64,000 nt of DNA from Bacillus sp. FJAT-26390 (GTDB lineage Bacteria > Bacillota > Bacilli > Paenibacillales > Paenibacillaceae), in NCBI RefSeq assembly GCF_001682865.1, contig NZ_MAQX01000001.1, positions 496,001 to 560,000 on the forward strand, given 5' to 3'. Each line of letters begins with the position of its first letter. The first letter of the stretch is position 1. This document shows positions 52,704 through 61,740 of this stretch, piece after piece. The position numbers and the translations under genes were made by a program. The notes beneath the pieces are model-generated. The model was given only the letters and a program-made list of their open reading frames with translations, did no database searches and had not been told where the DNA came from.

Positions 52704-53628
52704 TAGTAAAGAAGGTCATCTCAAAGGCACAATTGTAAAAGCGCTTAGCGGTTATTACTATGTGCGAGCGGAGAACACGGCATCGGACTCGGTAACGGTC
52801 CAATGCCGCGCCCGCGGCGTGTTTAAGAACAGGGGACTTACGCCGCTCGTTGGCGACGTGGTCATGTACAGCTTGACGGAGAACGGGGAAGGAACCGTTG
52901 AGGAGCTTTTGCCCCGGACATCGGAGCTTATCCGTCCTCCAGTAGCGAATATCGACCTAGCGATTCTGGTGTTCTCCGTTACGGAGCCTGCACTGAATTT
53001 ACAGCTGCTCGATAAATTTCTAGTGCATATCGAGCATGTCGGCATACCGGCGGTATTATGCTTAAGCAAACAGGATTTAGAGAATGACGGTTTGGAGACA
53101 GAGGAGGCGCAGGCTGCGGCCGCCTCTGTTAATCGTATATACAGGGCCCTTGGCTACGAAGTCTATGGGACAAGCTCACGGCTTGGCGAAGGGATTGCAC
53201 CGTTTCAAGAGAGGCTGAAGGGCCATTTGGCGGTTTTCGCGGGCCAATCGGGCGTAGGGAAGTCCTCGCTGCTTAACGCGATCGTACCTGGCCTAGAGCT
53301 AGAGACAAATGCAATCAGCAACAGGCTGGGAAGAGGCAAGCATACAACTAGGCATGTTGAGCTGATTGAGATCGGCGGAGGCTTAGTAGCAGATACGCCA
53401 GGTTTTAGCCAGCTGGATTTTCAGGAGTTAGGGATTGAGGATTTAGGCTATTGCTTTATCGAGATGCGAGAGCTGTCACCAAACTGCAAGTTTAGAGGCT
53501 GCACGCATGTGCATGAGCCAGGCTGCGCCGTGCTTGCGGCGGTAGAAAGCGGGGCTATCGAGAAGAGCAGGCATGATCACTACCTTCTGTTTCTAGCTGA
53601 GATGAAAGAGAAAAAACGGAGGTACTAA
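52660..53628 (+). CDS. rsgA: Ribosome small-subunit GTPase RsgA
   Basis: The protein is about 322 residues. An OB fold ([19 protein letters not shown]) and a circularly permuted GTPase follow: the G4 motif LSKQDLEND precedes G1 [14 protein letters not shown], then [10 protein letters not shown] zinc knuckle C-terminus has [14 protein letters not shown]. RsgA helps mature the 30S subunit. Start choice is uncertain: ATG 52660 or 52663 overlaps the end of prkC by about 40 bp and gives a Ser/His-rich start not seen in most homologues. Confidence 0.9.
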   Translation: MMSQLKKSNQHSSHNSKEGHLKGTIVKALSGYYYVRAENTASDSVTVQCRARGVFKNRGLTPLVGDVVMYSLTENGEGTVEELLPRTSELIRPPVANIDLAILVFSVTEPALNLQLLDKFLVHIEHVGIPAVLCLSKQDLENDGLETEEAQAAAASVNRIYRALGYEVYGTSSRLGEGIAPFQERLKGHLAVFAGQSGVGKSSLLNAIVPGLELETNAISNRLGRGKHTTRHVELIEIGGGLVADTPGFSQLDFQELGIEDLGYCFIEMRELSPNCKFRGCTHVHEPGCAVLAAVESGAIEKSRHDHYLLFLAEMKEKKRRY

Positions 53629-53633
53629 CAACG

Positions 53634-54278
53634 ATGACCATTATTGCACCTTCTATATTATCAGCGGATTTTGCAAGGCTAGGAGAAGAAATTAAGGCTG
53701 TGGATGCGGCTGGAGCGGATTGGATCCACATTGACGTGATGGACGGGCATTTTGTTCCAAACCTCACCTTTGGCCCGCCGGTCATTTCGGCTATCCGTTC
53801 AGCTACAAAGCTGCCCTTTGATGTACATCTCATGATCGAACGCCCGGAGCTGTCCATTGCAGACTATATAGCTGCTGGGGCTGACCGCATTACGATTCAT
53901 GCTGAAGCGTGCGTGCATCTGCACAGAACCGTACATTACATTAAAGAAAAAGGTCTTCCGGTTGGGGTAGCGATTAACCCAGCAACGCCGGTTTCGGTGC
54001 TTGAGCCGATTTTGCATGATCTTGATCTCGTGCTTATTATGACGGTAAATCCGGGTTACGGCGGACAAAAATTTATTCCGTATTCGCTTGTGAAGCTGCG
54101 CCAATTGCGCGCCATGTTGGAGGAGCAGGGCCTGAGCGATGTGCATGTTCAGGTTGACGGAGGGGTTAATCAAACGACGGCAGCTGTTATCCGCGAAGCT
54201 GGAGCCAATGTGCTTGTAGCGGGGAATGCCGTGTTTGCGCAGAATGACCTTGCTGCGGCAATCGCGGTATTACGTTAG
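53634..54278 (+). CDS. rpe: Ribulose-phosphate 3-epimerase
   Basis: This 214-residue TIM-barrel enzyme of the pentose phosphate pathway interconverts ribulose- and xylulose-5-phosphate. It shows [32 protein letters not shown] (metal His/Asp), [12 protein letters not shown] and [16 protein letters not shown] precedes the ATG. It ends the prkC-rsgA-rpe run. Confidence 0.97.
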   Translation: MTIIAPSILSADFARLGEEIKAVDAAGADWIHIDVMDGHFVPNLTFGPPVISAIRSATKLPFDVHLMIERPELSIADYIAAGADRITIHAEACVHLHRTVHYIKEKGLPVGVAINPATPVSVLEPILHDLDLVLIMTVNPGYGGQKFIPYSLVKLRQLRAMLEEQGLSDVHVQVDGGVNQTTAAVIREAGANVLVAGNAVFAQNDLAAAIAVLR

Positions 54279-54289
54279 GGGCCGGCGCA

Positions 54290-54553
54290 ATGAATGAGAA
54301 GTTGAAAACAACGTTTTGGCTAATCGGCTATACCTTTCTTGCAGGGCTGATGCTGGCGCTTTTCTCTATGTTGACGGAAGTTTATCGGTATCTATTTTCC
54401 CTGCTGGCTTTATACATAGGTATACGCTTCTTTCGGAGGTTTGAGACGGTAGGGCTGCGAATTGCTTTCTTCGTACTAGCGATTGTATTTTATTTGCTAA
54501 TCGCCGTTGTCGCGGCTGCTTTTGTCTTTTTGAGAGATCATCAAGCGCCATAA
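54290..54553 (+). CDS. Small hydrophobic membrane protein
   Basis: This 87-residue protein has about three membrane helices (LIGYTFLAGLMLALFSML, LFSLLALYIGIRFF, IAFFVLAIVFYLLIAVVAA). It lies 11 bp after rpe, where B. subtilis has thiN (thiamine pyrophosphokinase), and is probably in the same transcript. No family is recognised. Its start is ATG 54290, with AGGGGCCGG upstream. Confidence 0.7.
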   Translation: MNEKLKTTFWLIGYTFLAGLMLALFSMLTEVYRYLFSLLALYIGIRFFRRFETVGLRIAFFVLAIVFYLLIAVVAAAFVFLRDHQAP

Positions 54554-54592
54554 ACGGGCTTGTCATGCAAACTCTTCGCTAGCTCTCGATGG

Positions 54593-54620
54593 AATAGGAC
54601 GAACTGACTACGCATAGGAT
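54593..54620 (+). promoter_or_regulatory. Possible sigma-E promoter of spoVM
   Basis: AATAGG (about 54593) and CATAGGAT (54613-54620) resemble the -35 (ATA) and -10 (CATAnnnT) of sigma-E with a 16-bp spacer. SpoVM is a mother-cell gene, so this fits, but the match is partial. Confidence 0.4.
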
Positions 54621-54686
54621 GGTTACATGAGCGTAGCAGTTTTGTCACGGATTAATTCGATGAGCGTGTCTGAGGAGGGATGAGGC

Positions 54687-54767
54687 ATGAAATTTTATAC
54701 AATCAAACTGCCTAAATTTTTGGGCGGGTTCGTAAAGGCGATTTTGAATACCTTCCAAAAAAATTAG
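54687..54767 (+). CDS. spoVM: Stage V sporulation protein SpoVM
   Basis: This 26-residue amphipathic peptide reads MKFYTIKLPKFLGGFV then KAILNTFQKN. It is almost the same as B. subtilis SpoVM, including Pro9, which is needed for recognition of the positively curved forespore membrane. SpoVM anchors SpoIVA and starts coat assembly. The gene is so short that normal gene finding may miss it. It lies between rpe and rpmB, as in B. subtilis, with GAGG-type sites upstream (GGAGGGATGAGGC). Confidence 0.95.
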   Translation: MKFYTIKLPKFLGGFVKAILNTFQKN

Positions 54768-54817
54768 GTCAATATGCTGCAGGGCACCCTTCGGCCGTGA
54801 TCGTGGAAAAGTAAAAG

Positions 54818-54846
54818 AAAAGCACCTGAGCGCTCAGGTGCTTTTG
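54818..54846. terminator. Bidirectional terminator between spoVM and rpmB
   Basis: AAAAGCACCTGAG and CTCAGGTGCTTTT form a near-perfect palindromic hairpin between two convergent genes. Confidence 0.85.
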
Positions 54847-54865
54847 TCTATGGCCATAGCCATCA

Positions 54866-55054
54866 TTATACGCGGGTAACTTTACCAGCTTTCAGTGCGC
54901 GAGTGCTGACATAAACACGTTTTGGTTTACCGTCAACCAAGATGCGAACCTTTTGCACGTTTACGCCCCAAGAACGACGTGTTTTGTTGTTTGCGTGGGA
55001 TACGTTGTTACCTTTACCAGGTGCTTTACCTGTAAGAAAACATTTGCGGGACAT
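54866..55054 (-). CDS. rpmB: 50S ribosomal protein L28
   Basis: This 62-residue protein reads [20 protein letters not shown] then [16 protein letters not shown]. The N-terminal sequence is typical of Firmicute L28; only one cysteine of the usual zinc-type set is present. ATG at 55054 is just after AAGGAGG. The longer in-frame reading upstream passes through a structured leader and is rejected. Confidence 0.96.
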   Translation of the reverse strand: MSRKCFLTGKAPGKGNNVSHANNKTRRSWGVNVQKVRILVDGKPKRVYVSTRALKAGKVTRV

Positions 55055-55070
55055 GACTACACCTCCTTTA

Positions 55071-55142
55071 AGTCTTGCTAGAGCAAAACTGATTCCATTT
55101 ACAATGGCTTCGTTATGCGTGAGGAAAACTTCATTCGTAAGC
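55071..55142 (-). repeat. Pre-RBS hairpin element in the rpmB leader
   Basis: On the minus strand, GCTTACGAAT (55142-55133) is followed after a spacer by the hairpin AGTTTTGCT-CT-AGCAAGACT (55090-55071) and then AAAGGAGG. This is the same order of parts as before ylbG and the YugN-like gene. Confidence 0.5.
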
Positions 55143-55347
55143 GAAATAACATTTAAACACACTTGAATATCGTATCATAAACATTGGATCTGTTCAACCT
55201 AAATCTACGGACAAGGTTGTGAGCCGCCGCTTTGAAAACTTGCAATGGCGCAGAAACACTGGATTTATCGATCGGACTTCTATAAAGGTCACGTTTATAG
55301 TACAATGAACGTAGTCCATAATATATACAGTAAGGGAGTGTATTTCC
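55143..55347. other. Intergenic region between rpmB and yloU
   Basis: Divergent promoters are expected here. On the plus strand a -10 like TACAAT (about 55299) lies before yloU, with no clear -35. No further gene seen. Confidence 0.3.
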
Positions 55348-55707
55348 ATGCCTCTGCAGCTAAGCACCGAATTAGGTTCCATACATGTCTCAGACCATTG
55401 CATAGCCATTATTGCCGGCTCTGCGGCCATGGATTGTTATGGACTTGTCGGAATGGCTTCCCGCAAACAACTAAAAGACGGAATTGCCGAGTTGCTCGGA
55501 CGGGATAATTTAACCCGGGGCGTCGAAGTTAGACGAGAAAATGAAAAGCTTCATATTGATCTCTACATCATCGTGAGCTATGGAACGAAAATTTCCGAGG
55601 TAGCGCATAACATTCAATCCAAGGTTAAATATGTGCTGAATGACGTTATCGGTCTACAAGTGGAAGAAGTCCATATAATTGTGCAAGATGTCAGGGTACT
55701 TAAGTAA
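55348..55707 (+). CDS. yloU: Asp23/Gls24 family protein YloU
   Basis: This 119-residue protein has the Asp23 core: IAIIAGSAAMDCYGLVGMAS, VEVRRENEKLHIDLYIIVSY, VKYVLNDVIGLQVEEVHIIV. Its place directly before the FakA-like gene matches yloU-yloV in B. subtilis. The exact role is unknown; family members are linked to envelope stress. ATG at 55348 has GGGAGTG upstream. It is a paralogue of the protein at 15581. Confidence 0.9.
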   Translation: MPLQLSTELGSIHVSDHCIAIIAGSAAMDCYGLVGMASRKQLKDGIAELLGRDNLTRGVEVRRENEKLHIDLYIIVSYGTKISEVAHNIQSKVKYVLNDVIGLQVEEVHIIVQDVRVLK

Positions 55708-55724
55708 CAGGGAGGGAAATTTCG

Positions 55725-57503
55725 TTGAGTAAGCGCTTTATAAACGGATCTGATTTTGCCGCAATGGCACTGCTCGGCGCGGATTATTTACAGCGCAACG
55801 CAGAGCACGTTAACGCATTAAATGTTTTCCCGGTGCCGGATGGCGACACGGGAACTAATATGAACTTAACGATGTCCTCTGGCGTTAGTGAACTCCGCAG
55901 CAAGCCGTCAAGCAGCATCGGTAAAGCGACGGAAGCATTATCGAAGGGGCTGTTAATGGGCGCAAGGGGCAACTCTGGCGTTATTTTGTCACAGCTTTTC
56001 CGAGGCTTCTCTAGATCGCTTGCCGGTCTTGAAGAGGCGGGAACGACGCAGCTCGCCGCTGCTTTGCAATACGGTGTTGACCTCGCTTATAAAGCTGTCG
56101 TAAAGCCAGTCGAAGGAACGATCCTTACGGTCGCCAAGGAAGCTGCTAAGCATGCGGTTCAATATGCACGCAGAACAAATGATGTCGTTGAATTGATGCA
56201 AGAAGTGCATCAGAAGGCGCATGAAGCTTTGCAGCGCACGCCAGATTTATTGCCTGTCCTTAAGCAGGTTGGCGTAGTTGATTCCGGCGGACAAGGCCTT
56301 GTATTTATTTATGAGGGGTTCGTGCGCAGCCTGACAGAATTAGACGGCCAGCTCGATTCCTATTCGATGGGTTCAGAAGCGGCTCCTCCAGAGGAGGTAG
56401 CTGTTCCGACAATAGCTCCTGCACCAAACATCCGTAAGCAAGAGCTTTCATCGGCGCAATCACGCTTATCAACGGAAGCAATTGAATTTTTATATGATAT
56501 GGAATTTTTTATCAATCGCAAGCTAGCTGGGCATACGGGAGCGTTTTTTGATGAATCCGCTTACAAACGTGCGCTTGGAAAAGACGGAGATTCCATACTT
56601 GTTATAACAGAAGACGATATCATTAAAGTGCATGTACACTCTCGCAAGCCTGGCGACGTGCTGAATCTATCACTTCCTTACGGCGAATTAACCGATATTC
56701 ATATTCTTAACATGCGCGAGCAGCATCGCGATTTGCTTGAGCATGAGCAAGAACATTCATCTTCGGACATAGCGGACTTCTCCGCGGCTGAGCTGCTTGC
56801 CGGGCAGGCTGTTCAAGGCATCCCGCCAGGCCAAGTGTTCGAGAAGGCGCCGTTTGGCATTATTGCGGTCGCTTTAGGCGAGGGAATCGCGGACATTTTC
56901 CTCGAAAATGAAGTCGATACGGTATTGTCCGGCGGCCAGACGATGAATCCGAGCACCGAAGACTTTGTAAAGGCTATCGAAGCGTTGTCTGCGGAGCATA
57001 TATATATTCTCCCGAATAACGGAAACATTATTTTGGCGGCGGAACAGGCTGCTGAACTAAGCGAGCGCAGCGTTACGGTCATTCCGACAAAAACGATCCC
57101 GCAGGGCTTAGCGGCGGTACTCGCATTCAAGGAAGAAGAAACGGCTGAGCGAAACAGCCTATGGATGAAAAATGCAGCGGAGCAAGTGCTCTCTGGACAA
57201 GTAACGAAGGCTGTGCGCGATACGACGATTGATGGCGTATGCATCAAGGAAGGCGATTATATCGGCATTAAGGAAAAAGCGATTATGGTTTCGAATGCCA
57301 GCCTGCAGGACGCCAGCCAGTCGCTAATCGCAAGCATGATGAGCGCAGGTGGAGATCTGCTGACGATTCTTACCGGTGCGGAAGCCGATGCAGCAGAGAC
57401 GGCAACGCTGTGCGAGTGGATCGGCGAGCAGTATCCTGAGCTTGAGCTGGAAGTGCAAAAAGGCGGACAACCGCTGTATCCTTATGTTTTTGCGCTCGAA
57501 TAA
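55725..57503 (+). CDS. fakA: Fatty acid kinase catalytic subunit (YloV/FakA)
   Basis: The 592-residue protein starts with a DAK-type kinase domain (LNVFPVPDGDTGTNMNLTM, ARGNSGVILSQLFRGF, VVDSGGQGLVFIYEG) whose aspartates hold ATP-Mg. An intermediate domain and a C-terminal DAK-like phosphatase-type region follow. FakA phosphorylates fatty acids bound to a DegV/FakB protein for use in phospholipid synthesis. The next gene encodes such a DegV protein. Start TTG 55725 has GGAGGG about 9 bases upstream. Confidence 0.93.
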   Translation: MSKRFINGSDFAAMALLGADYLQRNAEHVNALNVFPVPDGDTGTNMNLTMSSGVSELRSKPSSSIGKATEALSKGLLMGARGNSGVILSQLFRGFSRSLAGLEEAGTTQLAAALQYGVDLAYKAVVKPVEGTILTVAKEAAKHAVQYARRTNDVVELMQEVHQKAHEALQRTPDLLPVLKQVGVVDSGGQGLVFIYEGFVRSLTELDGQLDSYSMGSEAAPPEEVAVPTIAPAPNIRKQELSSAQSRLSTEAIEFLYDMEFFINRKLAGHTGAFFDESAYKRALGKDGDSILVITEDDIIKVHVHSRKPGDVLNLSLPYGELTDIHILNMREQHRDLLEHEQEHSSSDIADFSAAELLAGQAVQGIPPGQVFEKAPFGIIAVALGEGIADIFLENEVDTVLSGGQTMNPSTEDFVKAIEALSAEHIYILPNNGNIILAAEQAAELSERSVTVIPTKTIPQGLAAVLAFKEEETAERNSLWMKNAAEQVLSGQVTKAVRDTTIDGVCIKEGDYIGIKEKAIMVSNASLQDASQSLIASMMSAGGDLLTILTGAEADAAETATLCEWIGEQYPELELEVQKGGQPLYPYVFALE

Positions 57504-57537
57504 AAGGTTAACGTTTTAAAGCTGGGAGGGGTTAACA

Positions 57538-58392
57538 TTGGGGAAGGTTAGAATCGTAACGGATAGTACGTCCGACATTCCAGAAGAGGTTAGAGAAAAA
57601 CTGGGGATCACGGCTGTGCCCCTTAAAGTGCTCTTTGGCGAAGAAACGTTTCTGGATGCGGTGACGATTACGTCCGAGCAGTTCTATGAGAAGCTTGCAC
57701 AGTCTTCCGCGCTTCCTACGACGTCGCAGCCATCGCCAAATGAATTTTCAGACGTATATGAACGTCTGCTTGCTGAAGACGCCGAGTCGCCTATTATTTC
57801 GCTTCATTTGTCTGCGGCGCTCAGCGGTACTTATCAATCGGCTGTAATTGCGCAGTCCATGCTTGAGGGAGAATCTGATATTACGATTTTGGATTCGAGA
57901 TCAGCTTCATTTGGCTTTGGGATGCGTGTCGTGAAAGCGGCTGAAATGGCGCAGGCAGGCGAATCCAAGGAACGGATTATCGCGGCAATCGAGCAGCTCG
58001 AGCGCGATACGAATTTATATTTTCTCGTAGATACTCTCGAATATTTGCAGAAGGGCGGAAGGATCGGCAAAGCCTCCGCGCTGATTGGTTCGATTCTAAA
58101 CATCAAGCCTATCTTATCCTTGGATAAGGAAGGTGTCGTGCTTGCGGTAGATAAAGTGCGCGGCTCCAAGAAGGCCATGGGGCGCATTGTGGAGATGCTG
58201 AAGCAGACGTACGGCGACGAGCCGGTCGGTCTCACAATGGCTTACTCTTTCCGCAAGGATACGGCAGAGGAGCTTCTTGAGCTTCTCAAGAGCAATTTTA
58301 ATGTGCAAGCCATTGGCTGGACGACGATTGGCGCGGTTATCGGTACCCATACGGGACCGGGCGCATCGGCCGTGTTTATGTACAGGATGTGA
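57538..58392 (+). CDS. DegV family fatty-acid-binding protein (FakB-like)
   Basis: This 284-residue EDD-fold protein has RIVTDSTSDIPEEVREKLG, the fatty-acid pocket serine in SLHLSAALSGTYQSA, and LEYLQKGGRIG. It ends with IGAVIGTHTGPGASAVFMY, the His/Gly loop that binds the carboxyl group. It presents bound fatty acids to FakA, encoded 34 bp upstream. Start TTG 57538 has GGGAGGGG upstream. recG follows with no gap. Confidence 0.92.
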   Translation: MGKVRIVTDSTSDIPEEVREKLGITAVPLKVLFGEETFLDAVTITSEQFYEKLAQSSALPTTSQPSPNEFSDVYERLLAEDAESPIISLHLSAALSGTYQSAVIAQSMLEGESDITILDSRSASFGFGMRVVKAAEMAQAGESKERIIAAIEQLERDTNLYFLVDTLEYLQKGGRIGKASALIGSILNIKPILSLDKEGVVLAVDKVRGSKKAMGRIVEMLKQTYGDEPVGLTMAYSFRKDTAEELLELLKSNFNVQAIGWTTIGAVIGTHTGPGASAVFMYRM

Positions 58393-58393
58393 T

Positions 58394-60451
58394 ATGATGA
58401 TGACGCTGGATCAAATTTCTGTTCGGCAAATCAAAGGCGTGAGCGCTCCTAAGGAACAGGAGCTTCACGCCTTTGGCGTGAGAACGGTTGCGGATTTACT
58501 GGATTATTTTCCATTTCGTTACGAGGATTATCGCATTCGCGAGCTGACCGACGTAAAGGAAGGCGAGAAGGTCACGGTGCTCGGGCATGTGCGGGGCGTC
58601 CCCCTCTTGCAGCGCTATGGCAAGAGCAAGTCGAGGCTCACCTGCAAGGTGGAAGTGGGGCAGTGGCTGGTTACAGCTGTATGGTTTAACCGTCATTTCC
58701 TACAGGATCAGCTGGTCATCGGGCGGGAAATTATGCTCACCGGCAAATGGGAGCAGCAGCGCCTGCAAATGACGATATCGGACTCGGAATTTCCAGGCAG
58801 CGGCGGCGCAGCTAAGTCGGGAACGCTGCAGCCGGTTTATTCGGTCGGCGGAAGCATTACGCAGCCGTGGATGCGCAAGACGGTGCGGCAAGCTCTGACG
58901 CAGTACGGGACGATGATCGAAGAGATGCTGCCGCATGAGCTGGTACGCCAGCATGATCTAATGGCAAGGCGAGATGCGGTTCAGCGCATTCATTTGCCGG
59001 ATGATACAAAGGAAGGACAAGCTGCCCGCGATCGGTTGGTTTATGAGGAGCTGTTTCTTTTTCAGCTGAAGCTGCAGGCTTATCGGGCGCTTAATCGCAA
59101 GCGCAATGACGGCATTGCGCATCAGATCGAGAGCGAGACGATTCGCCAGTTTGCCGCGACTCTACCGTTCGAGCTGACCGATGCGCAGAAGAAGGTCGTC
59201 AATGAAATTTGCGTCGATATGAGAAGGCCGTCCTGCATGAATCGCCTGCTGCAAGGCGATGTTGGCTCCGGCAAAACGGTAGTCGCAGCCATCGCTCTGT
59301 ACGTAGCGGTTAAATCAGGCCATCAAGGGGCGCTCATGGTGCCGACCGAAATTTTGGCGGATCAGCATATGCGCTCGTTAACGAGAATGTTTGCCGATCT
59401 TGGCATTCAGGTTGCCCTTCTTACAGGCAGCCTTACGGAGAAGAAACGAAGAGACGTGCTTGCCGGGCTGCAGATGGGAATCATCGACATTGTAGTCGGC
59501 ACGCATGCCCTTATTCAAGATGATGTTTTCTTTCGGAGCCTGGGGCTAGTCGTTGTCGATGAGCAGCATCGCTTCGGCGTAAATCAGCGCAGCGTGCTGC
59601 GCCGCAAAGGAATGAATCCGGACGTGCTGACGATGACGGCCACCCCTATTCCAAGAACGATGGCGATTACGGCTTTTGGGGATATGGATGTGTCGACGAT
59701 CCGCGAGCGCCCGCATGGCCGCAAGCCGATCAAAACGTATTGGGTGAAGCACAGCATGATGGAGCGCGTGCTCGGCTTTATTCGCAAAGAGGTTAGCAAG
59801 GGCAGACAAGCCTATATCATTTGCCCGCTGATTGAAGAATCAGAGAAGCTTGATGTGCAAAATGCAATTGACCTGTACGTGCAAACCCAGCAATCGTTTC
59901 CCGATTTGCGCGTGGGGCTGCTGCACGGACGGCTTTCAGCTGCCGAGAAGGAAACGGTAATGGGCGCTTTCGGCGCGAACGAGACGCATGTGCTTGTCGC
60001 GACGACGGTTGTCGAGGTAGGCGTCGACGTTCCGAACGCGACGCTTATGATCATTATGGACGCCGAGCGGTTTGGCTTGTCTCAGCTGCATCAGCTTAGA
60101 GGCCGGGTTGGCCGGGGCGAGCATCAATCACATTGTATACTCGTTGCCGATCCCAAATCGGAAACCGGAAAAGAGCGGATGAAGGTGATGACCGACACGG
60201 ATGACGGCTTTGAGTTGTCGAGGCGCGATCTTGAAATTCGGGGCCCCGGCGACTTCTTTGGGACGAAGCAGAGCGGCTTGCCGGAGTTCCGCTTGGCGGA
60301 TATGGTTGCCGACTATGAGGTGCTGGAGATTGCTAGGGACGATGCCGCTGAATTAACAGGGCGTGACGATTTTTGGTCGAATGAGTCCTATGCCAGATTG
60401 CGCAGCGTATTGCAGAAGGATCAATTTTTTCAAGGAGAACAGCTGGACTAG
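58394..60451 (+). CDS. recG: ATP-dependent DNA helicase RecG
   Basis: This 685-residue branch-migration helicase shows the N-terminal wedge/OB domain (VTVLGHVRGVPLLQRYGKSK), Walker A GDVGSGKTVVA, DEQH box VVDEQHRFGVNQ, and TATPIPRT. The C-terminal half has VATTVVEVGVDVPNATLMII and QLRGRVGRG. It remodels stalled replication forks and recombination intermediates. The start is ambiguous among three consecutive ATGs at 58394, 58397 and 58400; the ribosome site is weak, consistent with translational coupling to the DegV gene. Confidence 0.95.
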   Translation: MMMTLDQISVRQIKGVSAPKEQELHAFGVRTVADLLDYFPFRYEDYRIRELTDVKEGEKVTVLGHVRGVPLLQRYGKSKSRLTCKVEVGQWLVTAVWFNRHFLQDQLVIGREIMLTGKWEQQRLQMTISDSEFPGSGGAAKSGTLQPVYSVGGSITQPWMRKTVRQALTQYGTMIEEMLPHELVRQHDLMARRDAVQRIHLPDDTKEGQAARDRLVYEELFLFQLKLQAYRALNRKRNDGIAHQIESETIRQFAATLPFELTDAQKKVVNEICVDMRRPSCMNRLLQGDVGSGKTVVAAIALYVAVKSGHQGALMVPTEILADQHMRSLTRMFADLGIQVALLTGSLTEKKRRDVLAGLQMGIIDIVVGTHALIQDDVFFRSLGLVVVDEQHRFGVNQRSVLRRKGMNPDVLTMTATPIPRTMAITAFGDMDVSTIRERPHGRKPIKTYWVKHSMMERVLGFIRKEVSKGRQAYIICPLIEESEKLDVQNAIDLYVQTQQSFPDLRVGLLHGRLSAAEKETVMGAFGANETHVLVATTVVEVGVDVPNATLMIIMDAERFGLSQLHQLRGRVGRGEHQSHCILVADPKSETGKERMKVMTDTDDGFELSRRDLEIRGPGDFFGTKQSGLPEFRLADMVADYEVLEIARDDAAELTGRDDFWSNESYARLRSVLQKDQFFQGEQLD

Positions 60452-60521
60452 GCAATAATTACCTTCAAACGGCATATAGATTAAAGATGTAATCGGATTG
60501 CCGGATGGAGGTGTCAGGGCA

Positions 60522-60809
60522 GTGAGTTACCAAAATTATGGAATTCGGCCGCAGCTGGTCGAGCGCGTTAAATACAAAATGAAAAACCCTGTAGTGAAGG
60601 ACAAAATTAGGCAACTGCTGGGCAATGTAACGAAGTATGATTTGCAGGACCGGCCAAAGGTGAGGAAGCTTGTGAAAGCGGCGGCCGTTATTTTGCAGGA
60701 ACAGCTTACGGATACGCAGGAGGACCAGATCGTCGCCTTCGTGATGGGGCAAAAAATCGATCCCAACAACACGTTTCATCTGTTGAAGCTGTGGGGAATG
60801 TTTCGCTGA
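60522..60809 (+). CDS. spoVIF: SpoVIF-like sporulation protein
   Basis: This 95-residue helical protein has KMKNPVVKDKIRQLLGNVTK, DRPKVRKLVKAAAVILQEQL and EDQIVAFVMGQKIDP. This fits stage VI sporulation protein F, which in B. subtilis acts late in coat assembly by keeping GerR active. The identification is by sequence feel and is less certain than other calls. GTG at 60522 is used with GGAGG ten bases upstream. It follows recG by 70 bp and ends with a terminator. Confidence 0.72.
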   Translation: MSYQNYGIRPQLVERVKYKMKNPVVKDKIRQLLGNVTKYDLQDRPKVRKLVKAAAVILQEQLTDTQEDQIVAFVMGQKIDPNNTFHLLKLWGMFR

Positions 60810-60836
60810 CCGCTTAAGGTCAGCGATTTTTTTTTT
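60804..60836 (+). terminator. Terminator of spoVIF
   Basis: CGCTGACC and GGTCAGCG form an 8-bp stem followed by ten T residues; the upstream arm overlaps the end of the gene. Confidence 0.9.
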
Positions 60837-60870
60837 GTTATCAGCAGAGTCGCAGCTTCCTTCTCTGCAC

Positions 60871-61566
60871 TTACCACAGCTCTAGCTGCTCGTCCACTTT
60901 ACATGGCTCGATTAACGCAGACTCGTCGTTGCGGACGCTTCCAACGGCTGTTGAAACGGGATAAGCCTCGAGCTCATGCGCCGAGTAGGGCTGCAGGAGC
61001 GGCGTGATCGCACTAACGTCCGTCACCGCGCGGTTCAGCCAAAGCTGCTCATCCTCCGGACGCAAAATGACCGGCATCCGGTCGTGAATCGGCGCAACGA
61101 GCTCGTTCGGCGTTGTGGTTAATATCGTGCAGCTATTTATTTTGGTCCCGTCAGGCGAGAGCCATGTCTCATAAAGTCCTGCCATGCTGAAAATAGAGCG
61201 GCTCTTCAGCACGATGCGCATCGGCTGCTTGCCACTCGCCGTCGTTCTCCACTCGTAGAAGCCATCTGCCGGGATGATGCACCGCTTGTGGCGCAGCGGC
61301 TTCTGGAAGGCAGGCTTGCTCGCTGCCGTCTCCGAGCGCGCGTTAAGCATTTGGAAGCCGATCTTCGGGTCATCAGCCCATGGCGGCACAAGTCCCCATT
61401 TGAGCTCGCCGAGCCGGTTGCTGTGTCCGTCGTTAATGATTGACAGCACCTGCTGGCTTGGAGCTACGTTATATTTTGGACGGTGGAACGGCACCATCGT
61501 CTCCTCGATCATATATCTGACCATCAGCTCTTCCAGCGTAACGGTGAGCGTATATCTTCCGCACAT
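60871..61566 (-). CDS. SOS-response-associated peptidase / HMCES-type DNA crosslink protein (YedK)
   Basis: The 231-residue protein starts MCGRYTLT. After removal of Met1 the N-terminal Cys2 covalently traps abasic sites in single-stranded DNA. The partner residues are present: Asn of NVAPSQ, Glu in PADGFYEW, and His in PIHDRMPVIL. The crosslink protects abasic sites during replication. ATG at 61566 has a GAGGGAGAG site. Neighbours on this strand to the right are a YolD/Y-family polymerase pair, so the right end looks like DNA-damage tolerance. Confidence 0.93.
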   Translation of the reverse strand: MCGRYTLTVTLEELMVRYMIEETMVPFHRPKYNVAPSQQVLSIINDGHSNRLGELKWGLVPPWADDPKIGFQMLNARSETAASKPAFQKPLRHKRCIIPADGFYEWRTTASGKQPMRIVLKSRSIFSMAGLYETWLSPDGTKINSCTILTTTPNELVAPIHDRMPVILRPEDEQLWLNRAVTDVSAITPLLQPYSAHELEAYPVSTAVGSVRNDESALIEPCKVDEQLELW

Positions 61567-61740
61567 GACTCTCTCCCTCTTTCCTTTCGCATGCTCTTAT
61601 TATACATCTTGGGAAACGGCAGCGCATATGTTGCTTACACGGTATGACATGCGGCACAGTGGCAGATACTGGTTCATATAGACTTGCAGCTTTATATCAA
61701 CTCCTACGTAGCCAATGATGTTGAACAAGGAGCGCTGACG

